In this document: positions 1 through 11,799 of the stretch, piece by piece
How positions within the stretch are numbered: the first letter of the stretch is position 1
Layout: every line of letters starts with the position of its first letter
Assembly (NCBI GenBank): GCA_023078555.1
Contig: CM041197.1
Span: forward strand, 2,638,501-2,702,500
Origin: Ulva prolifera
Lineage: Eukaryota; Chlorophyta; Ulvophyceae; Ulvales; Ulvaceae
DNA: 64,000 bases
Direction of reading: 5' to 3'
Notes under the pieces: generated by a model
The model's database searches: none
What the model was told of the DNA's origin: nothing
Seen by the model: only the letters and a program-made list of their open reading frames with translations
Program-made: the position numbers and the translations under genes

Positions 1-309
1 TGGTAGCCAGTGCACATGCTGTGTGAAATTGCAACGACAGCACTGTGAAGAAGACAGCATACACCTTCAGGCCTAGGAGCAGGGCTTACTGCTGCTTCGC
101 TGCTTCGAGAGATCCATTCACAAGAGCAAGCCCAATGCTATGATGCATTTGTCTGGAACAGTGAGATGCACAGAGCATTTCCATGCCTGTGACCGATTGA
201 TCATATGTGCTGAGCTGATCGACACCACAATGGCATTCATAAACAGCTCCTGGGAGGTGTCAAGTGGAGGCCGTTTCAACAGCTGCAGCGCAACTGTGAT
301 GCAATCGCG

Positions 310-1781
310 TCAGGGTATTGACAATGGAAGGCATCGCACTCTGTGCAAGCTGTCCAGCTGGGATGTACGCTGTGGCCAGTCTTGGATGCGTGTAGGGACG
401 TCAGCCGGCACGGCGGCCGGAGAGGAGGCTGTGGCCACCTTCACGTGTACAGTGCCGGGTCTCTGAGAGGTGTCTTCCTGCACAGCCGGCGCTGGCGCTG
501 GTGCGCATACGCCACGGGTCTCGGCACCCAGCATCAGCGCAGCCGCTGGCTGCAAGTGGATTGAATGCGAGGGCAATGACGGTGCCGTGGGATGGTTGGC
601 GAGAGGGCCGTTCCCAGTGCCAGCACCGTGACTGCCACTGCCACTGCGGGCATGCGGCTGCCGCCACCGAGCGCTGTCTCCAACTGGGCGCCACGGTGCT
701 GAAGATGCGATTGCATGCAGCTCTTCTTCGCGTGCCCAGTCTGCTGATGGCTTTTGTGCTGTTTTGCTGAGCAACAGCTGCGGTTGAGATAGCCTGGACT
801 CGCAGAAAGCACGTGGGGACAATCTCAGATCGTCGGCACCACTCACATCAGGTGTAGGTCCTCGAGGATACGAATTAGCATCCAGCCTCTCTAACTCAGC
901 TCGAACATCAAAGCTTGAAAAAAGGGCAGACTCGGCCAGCTGACGCTGTGTCGTGCTGAGGTGTGGCCTTTGGGATGTGCGAGTTCTGCCAGCCCGCATT
1001 CCATCTGTGGGGACAATTCCATCGACACTGCCACTACTGCGCCAACTATTACTGTGAGACGGATTCTGAGACACAAGCTCCGGACGCGCTTGGGGCAGTG
1101 GCACTGGTCGCGCTTCTGTGAAATTCATACCAGCTTGCACAGATCTTGAAGGCCTGTACGGATCTGAATCCGCATCATCGAGTCCGCCGCTTCGAGCCAT
1201 ATCACGGTTGCTGAAACTATGCCAGCTGGGACCTGTTGCAAGAGCGCAAGATGATTTCTTCACCTCCTCTCTACTGCGCACTCGCTTGGTAGCGTGGCGC
1301 TTCTTTACCTGTGGAAGCTGTTATTATCGGGTGTGCGTCCAAGAAGGGGCAAATAGAAGGCATGCATACAAGAAGTTGGTTCCAACGAGGTCATGCATAC
1401 AGCTATGAAAAACGTCAGCTTCGAGGTAGTGCTGGCGCGTAGACGGACAACTTCGCTAAACAGCCGCGACAGACTGTTGCTGGAACGCACATGAGCGCCT
1501 TTCATTCTCACTTCAGAAACGCTGGGCTTCGGCTTCTTGCAGGTTTCGGGAGCATGGCCTGTAGGCGAGGTACCACGCATCGAATGTTCATGGCCATGGA
1601 CACCGCAACGCTGAGCTGCAGCTGCCAACCGTGTCTCTCTTGAACGCCTCAGAAATAATTTAGACTGAGCATTTGCATCTCCAGTTGTCGACTGAGATAC
1701 TGGGCATGTGGGACTGCTCCGATGGACTGATTGATGATAGCCGGACATGGCGACATGCGCTGGCAAGACAGCTTGACTCAT
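310..1781 (-). CDS. Unrecognised basic Ser/Arg-rich protein, two exons
   Basis: Two coding blocks join cleanly. Exon 1 (1781-1401) begins MSQAVLPAHVAMSG and ends before a GTATGC donor. Exon 2 (1308-310) follows a TTCCACAG acceptor and starts VKKRHATKRV. Both junctions are phase 0, giving about 459 residues and a stop at 310. The protein is basic and rich in Ser, Arg, Pro and Ala, with no membrane segment and no domain that I recognise; it looks largely disordered. A T-rich acceptor-like stretch lies just upstream of the ATG (about 1795-1805), so the true gene may continue into the exons at 2.4-3.0 kb. I infer no function. The start codon choice is uncertain. Confidence 0.45.
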
Positions 1782-2360
1782 GATCTTTAGAACGCCTTCA
1801 AAACAAACAAAACCATGAAAATGATCAGGATCCCAGTTTCAGGCAGCAGGTCTACGTATCGGTGAAAAAGATGGTCGCTGAAAGGTCCTGTGCGAACACG
1901 ATGGCGTAAATCATGTTTCGCACAAGAAAGAAGGACTAGCACAGTGATCTAAATGCTTGATGTAGAAGCCACGATACGTATTTGTTTGTGCGTGACTGAT
2001 GCCTCTTAACGTACGCGAGTGCATGCACGGGCACCGCTAAAAGCGGTGGGCACTGCGCGTGCGTTGTCGGCTCAATGCATTCACAAGAAGCTGGCGTGCC
2101 ATGGTTTATGCAGTCCATATGCATTCTGTTTGTCCTGCGGCGGCGGATTCGACCACAAGCTTCAAGTTTGGCATGCAGTAATGACGGGAAGGCCGTCCGC
2201 TGTACACACGGTCCTCGGACCAACACACCGCCGGAGGGAGGCCCAAAATTAAAAGGCTACATGGTACGAGCGTTACAAACTTCGACAGGAAGTCGCTTTT
2301 CGAAGTCAATTTTGGCGCATTCGATGGATATGTCAATGAGGCCACATCGCCTGAACGCAC

Positions 2361-3002
2361 ACAGAGCAGGTAGACGCGTCGAGTCTGAGCTACCCCCAGT
2401 AGCACGTGGACGGTCTCCGTAATCACAAACTGAAGACCTATTCTGGGGCGCCCTGGCAGACTTTCAAGACCATGCGGGCCGTACCTGAGATGCGGATTCT
2501 ATAAAATTGACTCAGAATTGTAGCTTCAGTCTCGCGTGCATACGTATTTGTGCCCAGTTTGAACGCTACAATTGCATCAGTCGCTCCTTCAGATCAGTGT
2601 GTGCACTTGCCTGGAGAATCGTGGTGCATAAGCTGGTCTCATCTTCGATGGCCTTCCGAACCAGTACCGGCACACAGTTCGGAATTGAGATGTACCGGAC
2701 GAATCGTCGCATAGTAGTAGCTGAATCAACACAGAACAGCATATTGGAGAACTGCATCACATCATGAGCCTCTGTGCCACTGTGTTCCACTGTCAAGCAC
2801 TGGTCCATGCAGGCTGTGACGCCAGCCAGTTGACGAACGCGTGCGTCGGTATGCATGTCGTGACTGCGGGAGATATGCATGAACATCACAACGGATATGC
2901 ATGCCACCGACGCAAGATACGCTAAAGTGGCGCGCGGCTGCGGCGCGGGGAGGAAGACAGGGGCATTGCGACGCAATAAGCAGTGCTGTGCGCTTCTGAC
3001 AG
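2361..3002 (-). CDS. Partial unrecognised gene, two internal exons, one membrane segment
   Basis: Exon 3002-2611 follows a TTTTGACAG acceptor. It has a hydrophobic stretch (ATLAYLASVACISVVMF) near its start and then a soluble part ending in DETSLCTTILQ. It ends at CAG followed by GCAAGT, a classic GC-AG donor. The next block, 2429-2361 (FVITETVHVLLGVAQTRRVY), follows a CTTCAG acceptor, is in phase 0 and ends at GTGCGT. I could not place the first exon or the end. It may be the 5' half of the gene whose later exons lie at 310-1781, but the phase between 2361 and 1781 does not close without another exon. No family recognised. Confidence 0.35.
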
Positions 3003-4310
3003 CTGTCAAAACAGCTGGCCGTCCGAATTTGAGCCGGGCTTATTCACTTCGAGGAAGTGCATGCGTCCAGGGTCGTGCAAGCAGCTCGAATTCTTAAGCC
3101 ACTGCGAAGGCAACACATCTCGTCATTGCATCAGAGTGAAAGGGCTCAACCAACAGCCCAGGAACATTCGAACATTCCTGATCTCTTGTGCTGTTTATTA
3201 TCTCTCTCGGAACAGCTTGCACACCGCCACACACAGCCATACTGCAGCAGAACCAGCACTGGACACTCACTACTGATTAACATTACTTTACTTTACTACT
3301 CACCACTGAGGCTGCATGGCAGGACTGGGACGTCATGCCCTATACCGTAGGAGAATCGTTGCTCACCCGTATTGACAATGACTGCCAGCGACAGCATTGG
3401 CCCACAAAATTATGCTTGTACAGCCAGCAAGTGGCCACCACACAGACCATCTGGCTGGTGCCAGTGGAATATCAAACGGTGGTCTGCTCAGAGCTTGCGC
3501 TTGCAGTTTGCGTGAATCTGGCTCTTTGGCTAGAGTGTGGATTTATGGGTTGCTCCTCGAGTCGATGCTGGTGGCGTTGGTTGCTCTGCGTTGGAGTAGG
3601 TGTTCCACCATACAATGGCCCATGCTCTTGTACTTTGTACCCTCAGAGGACTTACAAGCACCCATAAATTTATAAAAATATGTGTTTTTGTGCCAATGCA
3701 GTGTAGCCCTCGCCGGTGCAGAGTCTGTAGCAAAGTCTGGAAAAGCCAGTGGTGGCTGGTCCTGTGCTGGCAGAGGGCATGTTCATGCCTCAACACATGT
3801 CGAGGTCTATCAAGGTCAGGATAAGGGACAGGCCCGTATACTGTAGTACAACAGCCCCATGGCAATATGCAACATACATGGTCAATGCAGGCCCAGCTAG
3901 CTGCCAGCGCCCTCAGCAGGGTCACGCATAGCAGCACATATATAGCAACAATCACATACATGGCGCATGCACACAGTTGTTGTGGGAGTTTCTGTGTGTT
4001 TGCCTTGGCAGCCTGTGCTGTGTATGCCTTCGGGGTTCTGGGGCTGGGCTGTGGGGTGGGGTGGGTGTGCGAATGCGATTGTCGGGGCCTGTGTTAACAC
4101 AAGTTTGTATGGCTGCGGCCAGGGCGGGTGCTGACGTGTGTGCGGTTGCGCAGGGGTACACGTGTTGGTCTGTCTTGCGCGTTGGTTGCATGGGTGTGTG
4201 GTGCCCCTGTTTGTGGCTTGCAGTGCTACCCGCCGCGCTGTCTTTGTCCTTGTAACACACGGCATGTACATATGGTGCCACCGGCCAGGGGCTCCATCCC
4301 ACCCCCCCTC
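3003..4310. other. Non-coding stretch, nothing recognised
   Basis: Short open frames exist on both strands, but none shows a conserved motif, codon bias like the neighbouring exons or a phase-consistent splice pair. The stretch is probably intergenic, perhaps with untranslated exons of the minus-strand gene downstream. It holds one copy of a short motif (TTTGTCCTTGTAACACAC, about 4243-4260) that recurs at 42981-42998. Confidence 0.4.
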
Positions 4311-4355
4311 TGTGGAAGTCCAGTAGTAGAGCGGTCTCATCACTGGACTTCCACA
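4311..4355. repeat. Perfect 14-bp inverted repeat (hairpin), 17-nt loop
   Basis: The arm TGTGGAAGTCCAGT at 4311-4324 is the exact reverse complement of ACTGGACTTCCACA at 4342-4355, separated by 17 nt (4325-4341). It lies in apparently non-coding DNA between the 2.4-3.0 kb exons and the K+ channel gene. It could be a folded RNA element, a tiny MITE remnant or chance. The pairing is perfect and stops abruptly at both ends. Confidence 0.8.
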
Positions 4356-5230
4356 CCCTCCCCAAACACCCATGTCGAAGGTCAAGCAGGAAAGCAGCTG
4401 CAGTGTCCGGCTGGACACACATGTTGCAGCTCACTGAATACCGGCTGCTCCACCTACTGGAGGAACGGTCACCTTCTATAATGTGGATGTTGGCCGTTGA
4501 TGTGACAGTCAAGATCTTCCAATTTTACAGTGTGAGTTGGGCACTAGAGCCACACTGGCTATGTGTCAGACTATTGCTGGCTCACATGAGGCAAGAGACC
4601 CGAGGTGCTGGATGCAGGCATGGATTCTATTATTTGGTGCCAGCAAGCTGCATGTCGGGCATTTGAATCTGGCATGGGGCAGCTGCAGGTGGCAGATGCA
4701 TGTACTGATGGCACGTTCCCGTTCCGAAGCGATGCACAGCCCCAAAGAGCCCCGGCATGTCGGACGCCTCACAATCTATAGCATGCTATCAGGGAACTCC
4801 TGTGTTGTGTTGAGTCCTCCAGATTTGTGAGTTGTGCCAGAGCACGCCATGTCCAACGGGCTGACCAAGTCAACTGAGGACGGTATCAATGCTACTCCGT
4901 TCTTCAGGAGATCATTGATTTGAATCAGGGTGCGCTTTGAGGGCGAGGGTCGAGGCGGAGGCCGGGCGAGTTGCATACGGTGAGCATAGGACAAAATCTT
5001 GTGAGTTCCATACGGTTGTCTCCAAGGTGCGTTACGCCTGCGGCATCCAGAGTTGCCAAGGTCGGGAAATATGTCTGTATCATAGAATTCATCAGCAAAT
5101 CCAGACTGCCGTTAGGACCAGCCCCATGAGCCAACTTGAAACCCTGCCCCATGAGCCGCATGCCACAACCACCACATGCCACAACCGCCTCTGACCGGCG
5201 TCCTCAATTTCCAGTGGCTCTGTCAAGCAG
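4356..5230. other. Spacer downstream of the K+ channel gene
   Basis: Minus-strand open frames at 5182-4925 and 4994-4776 look mildly protein-like, with a possible GTATGC donor near 4981. I could not link them to a start, a stop or a family. They could be an extra 3' exon of the channel gene or untranslated sequence. Nothing else was recognised. Confidence 0.3.
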
Positions 5231-8200
5231 CTACAATGACGGCCCCTGCAACACAACTCCAGTCCCACACTGCAAATCCTTCAGCATCTCCTCGGCCTGC
5301 TTTGCAACCTGCTCCAATCCGCACAGCCGCTCATTGTACCTGTCCAGCTGCTGCCGCTCGTACGCCACGCTCGAGCAGATCTCCAGAAACTCATCCAGCG
5401 CCTCTGTGAGCTCCAGCTCCGTGTGCACATCCCCGCTGCAGGCAGCACATGCGCCGCCTGAAGGCTCTGGCACAACCGTCGCCGCCTTGGCAGGAATACC
5501 ACAGGCCACGCCGTCAGGCGGCGGCTGCGTGACATGCATGACCGTGTCTGCGGCACGGAGGGAGTCTGTGAGGCCCTGCGCCTGGCGCTCCAGATCTGCC
5601 ATGTTACTCTCCAGAATCTTGCGCAGGGCTGCCTCGTGTTCCACTGGCGCCTGCAACACACGATCAGCAGCCATGATGACGCGACACGCAGCGGTCACTC
5701 ACACCATCTCCTGACGGGGCCTCACGGGGGACGACAGGGGAGGGGATGATCTTGGCACACACAACAGAACAACCTGCGCCACTGCGCATCACATTCGGGT
5801 CCGGCCACGATCGTGCATGCAGCCTTGAGGGCCAAGACGAACGAAACAGTGATGCCGTGAACATTCAGCTGTACATGGACCCCGGCGGACTGCCAACCAG
5901 CAGCTCAGTGCTCTGCATGCATGGGGCGGGCCGGCTACAAAAGTGCTTCTGTATGGCGCAAAATGCGAGCCTGCCCATTAAGCACATGTTTGTGCGGGAG
6001 TGGCATCTTGCTCCCAGGACACGCACAGCGCTCACACGGCACACACCCACACACAGAGACACAGAGGGGGACACAGACAAAGACACAGAAAGAGACACAG
6101 AAAGAGACACGCAGAGACGCACGCATGCAAACAGAGACACACGTGATGCTGTCCAACAGATCGGTCCCGGCGGCCCCAGACTGGAACACAGAGCGCTCAT
6201 GCATCCCAGCGGGCGCAGCCCCTCAGCAAGCCGCAGCGCACCGTGAGGTCGATCCTATCATCCAGCTCCGCCTCGAGGACTGCGTCCAGCATGCCCCCGA
6301 TGCGCTGGCCGGCAGTGGAGGCCTCATCGGCAAAGCCCTCCAGAGAGTCCTCCAGGCTGTGGCACAGCGACCGCACCTGGGCGCACAGGTCGCCCACGTT
6401 GCCGCGGTGCAGCCGCAGCGCGTGCGCCATCGCCTGCACCCGCGGCGGTCGCCCTGGGCCGAAGAAGCTATGGTGCTTTTCCCCCCTCTCGCCGGCGCCG
6501 CCCTCAGCGCCGCCACCGCCGCCGACACGATTCCGCTCCAGGTCCTCCGCCCACGCCTGTAGGCCAGCGAGCGCAATCCCGTCTCTCCTGGCTGGTCGCA
6601 GTTCCCACCCTGTGCCCTCAGGACAGACACGCGGCGTTTGCCGCACAGGCCACCATGCGCCGGAGTACGGGCAAGCCACCAGCCCAGCACCGGTCGCACA
6701 GCAGCTTCCACAACATGCCAACAACGAGAAAATTGTCGAAGGCACCCAGTCCACCGCGGGTGGACGGCAGCTAGATGCGATGCAGACAGCAACAAGCGCC
6801 GCCATGCGCAGTCGCCACGCACCTGGGCAAAGTTCGTTCCTACGACGGACATTGGGAGGGCGAGGACAAGCATCGAGAGGATCATCGACGCGACCGCGAT
6901 CAGGCGGCCGGTGACGGTCGTGGGAACCATGTCGCCGTAGCCGACGGTCATGAGCGTCACGATCATGAACCAGAAGGTCGCCGGGATGGACGAAAAGGGT
7001 TTGTCGACGGGCTGGTCGGCGGGGATGTGGCTGAGGGCGCCATCGATGCCGCGGTCCGAGAGTGCAGATGACGGGAAGTACACCTGCAGCCAAAGGGATC
7101 CACTGTGACAAACGCTTCACCACTGGCAGAGGTGTGGACATGGCGCCGCACAGATGCTGCATGTGTCGCAAAAGGACGGAGGCAACGCGCCGGTCCCACC
7201 GCACTGCTCCTACATGGCTGCAGGGAGGCACATGCATGGGGGTGACCTTGCGAGTTCAGCAGACATCTGCGGCTGCATCTGATAGACGGGGCTTGCGTGG
7301 CACAACACTGCTGATACGGCACAGTTGGCATGTACCACCACATCAAGGCCGCTCGATAGCCTCCGCACGCTGGCTGAGTGGGATCTGACTCACGGGCTGA
7401 GCTATGGCCCAAGCTCCAGCTCTGATGCAGACAGCGCTGACCGTGGTGGGGATGGTGGGGAGGCGGGGCGGAGGCGGACCGTCTCCCCAGTCGCGGGGTC
7501 CCAGGTGCGGAGGACGGAGTTCTCAGTCTCGTACACGAGGGCGCTGAAGATGAGCATGGAGAGCAGCAGCAGGAAGGCGAGCATGATGATGACGTCAGAC
7601 GAGGCCGTCAGGGCGTCGGCGATGAGGGACGCGCGGCTCATGCGCTGGCTGACCTTGAGCACGCGGAAGATGCGTGACAGCCGAAACGTGCGCAGGATCT
7701 GCAGCAGGGCGGCACGCTTGGTGAGCTGCGCAGTGACAGGTTGCGCCGGCGGGGCAGCAGGGCGCCCACATGGGATCGCGCACTAGTTACTCTGATTCCA
7801 GGCAAGAACTGACCCCTACACAACGTAGCCATCGCGGACACATGCTGTCGCATACGCCAGATGGGTTCAGACGGCGTGCCAGCGGCCCGCTTTGCACGAG
7901 TGACTGTCTGAAACTCGCAGGACGCTGCCGGGTGTCATGGGACCTTGAATTTTGGTGCACAGATGGACCTGAGGAGCCGAGGAGCACACAGCCGCTGTGG
8001 CAGAAAATGGAAAGAGGAAAGAGGCGTTGAGCTCTGGTGGACTGCGCACCAGCATGACCTTCAGGCTCCCATTTGACGCGCCGCAGCTCTGCACACGGCA
8101 GATGCCCAGGCCAACAAAGAACGGGAGGATGGTGACAACATCAACTACGGCCTCCAGGGAGAGCATGAACTTGAGTCGTGATGGGGCAGAGACGAGCTTG

Positions 8201-8604
8201 CCGACGTACTCCAGGACAAAGACGGCGGTGCAGGCTGCCTCGATCGCCCAGAGGCCGAGCTGAGCACGCGTGTCCCCTTGGACGTCTGGCATCGTTTCCA
8301 GGCATAGGATGGCAGACATGATGATGACAGCGGAGAGGGACACGATTGACACGGCGTAGGCAGACTTGGAGGACGCGGGGTCTGAAAGGAGGGTCCAGAG
8401 CCGACGTATGCGCATGGAGCGGTGTGCAGTCCTGTGCCTGGAGGCGCTGAACCTCCAGCGCATGGGGCGTGAACCTCCAGGTGATTTAGAAGATGCAGAC
8501 AGGCTGTCTAGCTGTTCTGCGGCGCCAGGAGCGAGGCGTTTCGAGTTTGCGCTGGCATCAGCAAAGAGAAGTGTAGCTTCAGATAGGCGGCTTGCACTGC
8601 ACAT
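5231..8604 (-). CDS. Voltage-gated potassium channel (Kv type), five exons
   Basis: Exons 8604-8050, 7725-7480, 7083-6823, 6616-6242 and 5650-5231 give 618 residues, all junctions phase 0, with donors mostly GTGCGC/T. The channel opens on depolarisation and passes K+ across a membrane. Seen: S1 about residues 82-104, S2 117-138, S3 144-166, an S4 voltage sensor with regularly spaced Arg/Lys (LRTFRLSRIFRVLK, about 196-209), S5, then the pore loop with selectivity filter TVGYGD (313-318) and S6. The C-terminal 260 residues look helical, with a coiled-coil flavour (LRKILESNMADLERQ). I see no T1 tetramerisation domain in the roughly 80-residue N terminus. The exon 2 donor (GTCCGC at 7479) is the least certain junction. 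The start is the first ATG of the open frame. Confidence 0.85.
6041..6143. repeat. ACAGAGAC-type microsatellite in a channel intron
   Basis: About 100 bp of imperfect ACACAGAGAC / ACAGAAAGAGAC units lie in the last intron of the K+ channel gene (5651-6241). It is a simple purine-rich repeat on the plus strand; on the transcribed strand it gives a long pyrimidine-rich intron segment. Confidence 0.85.
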
Positions 8605-9124
8605 TGTGCTGGTCAATCGGTTTGGAATTTTGTGGTGCAGCAGGAACACGATGTGCTACTACTGGTGTGGTACTTGTACCTTTCAATTTGAAAGCAGTCA
8701 TGGACCGCCTTCATGCGCACAGGTCATGCAGTCAACAATCTGGGATGCACATATGCACCCATTCCACCTGATGTGCACTGCACTGCTAAGTCAGCAGTAC
8801 AATACCTATGTATACACAGTTTCTCTGCCGCGTAACTTCTGCAGCTGCTCCACATTTTGGAATGCTGGCGCGGTGCATGAGCCGGTGTGAAAGGACGGCA
8901 TAACTGTCACACCCATACAAGAGATCGGTATAGTGGAATGTCAATGTCAGATAATATGCCACAGAACCATCCGCATATTCTGCCAGATTGGTCGCTGCCG
9001 CAAGTATTTGCAGACAGCCTGCCATCATTCAGGATGGTCGTTCACTGCCGACGCGGCATTCAAAAGGCGACAACGAACAACATGTATGACCACAATTAGC
9101 AAATTGAGAATCAATCAAGACTTC
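8605..9124. other. Upstream region of the K+ channel gene
   Basis: No convincing coding sequence on either strand. It should contain the promoter and 5' UTR of the minus-strand channel gene. No TATA box or other element could be assigned with confidence. Confidence 0.35.
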
Positions 9125-9600
9125 TCACCCTCTGTGCTGTAAGAATGGCCATTTTGGGTCTCGGAACCATTTCATTGTATCATGCTCTACGTCCTCACTT
9201 TCGGGATCGGACAACTCCACATCCTGGATCTGCGCAGACTCGGACTTCTTGTTTCTAAGCAGCTTAGAGTTGCATGTTGACGAACGCTTGCGGCGAATAT
9301 TACGAAGACTGGACCTAGGTGGCAGGACATCCCACGAAGCCTTGTCATCATCCTCACGTGTCTGTCCAGCAAACAGCGCTGCGTTCATCGTTGTGTCCGG
9401 ACTGACGATCAGCACCCGCAATCAATTTGATGCTTGGTTCGATGCGTCGTCTTACTTTCATGGGACTAGTACCCACTCTCACACACACCGACATGCCAAT
9501 ATGCGATGCGCAACGCCTACAAACACACTGGCGAAAACCAGGGAAAACGCGGTCGCGAGAAGCACGTTATACAGATCAGTCATGAGTACAATGCGGACAA
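9125..9600 (-). CDS. Possible exons of an unrecognised membrane protein
   Basis: The minus-strand frame 9421-9125 reads as a charged tail with an acidic stretch (DVELSDPESEDVEHD) ending at a stop. Upstream, about 9600-9480, a hydrophobic stretch (LLATAFSLVFASVFVGVAH) is open in another frame, suggesting an intron between them. I found no phase-consistent donor/acceptor pair and no ATG, so this is only a candidate. It could be a short membrane protein or chance. Confidence 0.2.
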
Positions 9601-9962
9601 TGGGATACATAACAAAGGACAGCTACGGGAGGGCACACGCTGGCAAGATGTGCGGATGCGTGCATATATGGCTCGTGCGTGTTTGGCCAAGCAGCCGTGA
9701 AATGCTTTCAGCAGCGAAAGTCGCGAAGCAATTACATGCCACGGACGAAGGGTTACGGCTGCGCGGCCCCTCGATATCTCGGTGATACACCAGCGAAGGT
9801 ATGATATCCGCAAACGCAATCCATGAGCCTTTCCTACATAGACATCGCTCAGTACTCAGGAAGTACTTTCAAGGTCCGTGGCGCTACCTCTCACTTTCCG
9901 ACGCCCATCTTTTCCGCTGACGCCTTCCATTGTTCCCAGCTCCTCTCTGACAGCGTGCCAAC

Positions 9963-11799
9963 ATGAACAAGCAAGTTCTGTCCGACCTGATGCAGAACAT
10001 AGAAGCCAGAAAGCAGACTGAGCAGCGGCTGAAAGCCACTGTGCGCTCCCCACTCACCGCTCATCGATGACACCTGTCCTGTCTACGAAGATATTCCAAG
10101 AAGTAGAGTAGAATGCCTCCCACACGCGTGTGCATTCAGGACTTGAACGTTGTTTATGCGCGTCAGTGGTGTTGTTGTACGGCTCCGCTGCTGCGCCAAA
10201 TCCTGCTTTACACACGCGCTACTCTCGCTCTCCTCCCGCGGAGGCGAACTCCTACGTCTCGACCTTGCATATATAAACATATTGCGACTATGTAAATCGG
10301 GTGTCTGGCAGGTATTCAGGTTGAGTTGCACCTGCAAATCTATCTTGAGTGCCATAACGCCGGCTACGCTTGCAGATGGGCGTGCTGCTGGCCCGCTCAG
10401 AGAACCAGATATTGGTTTTGGAGACTCTGTTGAAGCGACTGGTGCAAGTCTGTGTACATACACAGGACAAACGGCTTGCCAAAGAGCTTAAGCTTATGGA
10501 CTTCACACGCCTGGTGCGGACCGACTTCTCTGGAGCATCCTGATGCTGCAAAGATGGCTGTATACTTGAAGCTGAATGGCGGACGCCTCACTGTGATCTC
10601 GGCCGCTTGCCCGCAACTGCTGTCGTCTGCGTGGAGGGCGCACAGCGCTATGTCGGTTGCGCCAGTGATCTTCAGACAGTTTGCTGCTGACACGGTTTTT
10701 GTTAGGATGCTGCGAGACTGATCATGGACGGGCATGCCAATCGACCTTTAAACGCAGCAGCTGCCGTCCATCCAACTGTGGGTCTAAGAATGCAGGCTAA
10801 GAAGATCGGCGACGAGCATACGCAGATGCGTCAGATGCTCATCCATGAAGACGGCATCTTGGGACCATCACCAGCGGAGTCGTTCCTGATGGACCCCTTG
10901 AACAACAGCGCTGGCCAAAATCCAATGAACATGCCGGGGCCACGCCTCGACGATGCCCAGATGTCGGCAGGAGCTAGCGCTGTGAATTTATCGCAATATC
11001 GAGGATCGTCGCAGTCGGCTGCGACGCAGCATGCCGTCATGCAGCACCAAATGATGCAGCAGCAAAAGCAGCCAAGCGCCGGGCCTCAGGGACCGCACAT
11101 GCCGCACATGCAGCATTCGCAGCAACCTCCTCTGAGCCAGGCTCCTGGCGGTCCGGGGCCGATGCGGCGTGACAGCGCCTCTCTGTCTCAGCCACGTGAC
11201 GCGTCTCTCCAGCTGCGCAACCTGTGGACACAGGACGGTCCCAGCATTGACAATGCAGGCTTGTCAGGGATGCCAGGGAACGTCCCACAGATGCAGGGAA
11301 TGCAAGGTCCGTCGGCGAATTCACTGCTTATGGGTGGAGGTGCGCAGCTTTCTGGTCTGTACATGATGCAGTGATCTCAACTGGTCAAGTGCACACATAT
11401 CACTGATGTAAGCGCGCACCTCAACTTGTGCTCATACCTCTGCCGCTTTCTCTCTGCTCCTTTGCCTTCAACATGACCCATGCCATTCTCTCATGACTGT
11501 GTCGTGTGTGGGTTGTGCCGAGCGGCACGCGAGCCCGCTTTTCACATTCAGAGATGCTGATCCCGTACTCTAAGATCATCAAGCACAAGCCCTGGCAGGA
11601 ACTCCTTCAGACAAGGCATCTCGTCTGTGATAGCCCAACCATGTTTGCAGGCAATGGGGGCCGGATGCACATGAACAGCATGATGCGCTCGGGAAGCGCA
11701 GCCAACTCTCAGATGACAGGACCGGGATCAGGGGGCTCTGCTGGGCAGCATCTCCGGGGATACGATAATCCAGACCAGCCGTTCGGGAGCTTCCCATAA
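9963..11799 (+). CDS. Unrecognised coiled-coil, Met/Gln/Gly-rich protein, four exons
   Basis: Exons 9963-10040, 10376-10513, 10706-11354 and 11651-11799 give 337 residues; phases 0, 0 and 1 all agree. Residues 1-75 are helical and heptad-like (MNKQVLSDLMQNIEARKQ, then ENQILVLETLLKRL). The rest is low complexity, rich in Met, Gln, Gly, Ser and Pro, with runs such as MQHQMMQQQKQ. This build, a short helical dimerisation module plus a Q/M-rich tail, resembles transcription co-regulators (SS18/GIF, Mediator tails), but I see no conserved family signature and assign none. If the exon 3 donor is not used, the frame stops at 11374 instead, an alternative C terminus. The gene starts within a CAACATGAAC context; an upstream exon is possible because TCTGACAG precedes it. 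Confidence 0.6.

Noticed and set aside
6041-6143. Possible coding repeat (CVSLCVSLSVSL type) on the minus strand
   Set aside because: It is a simple ACAGAGAC microsatellite inside a channel intron.
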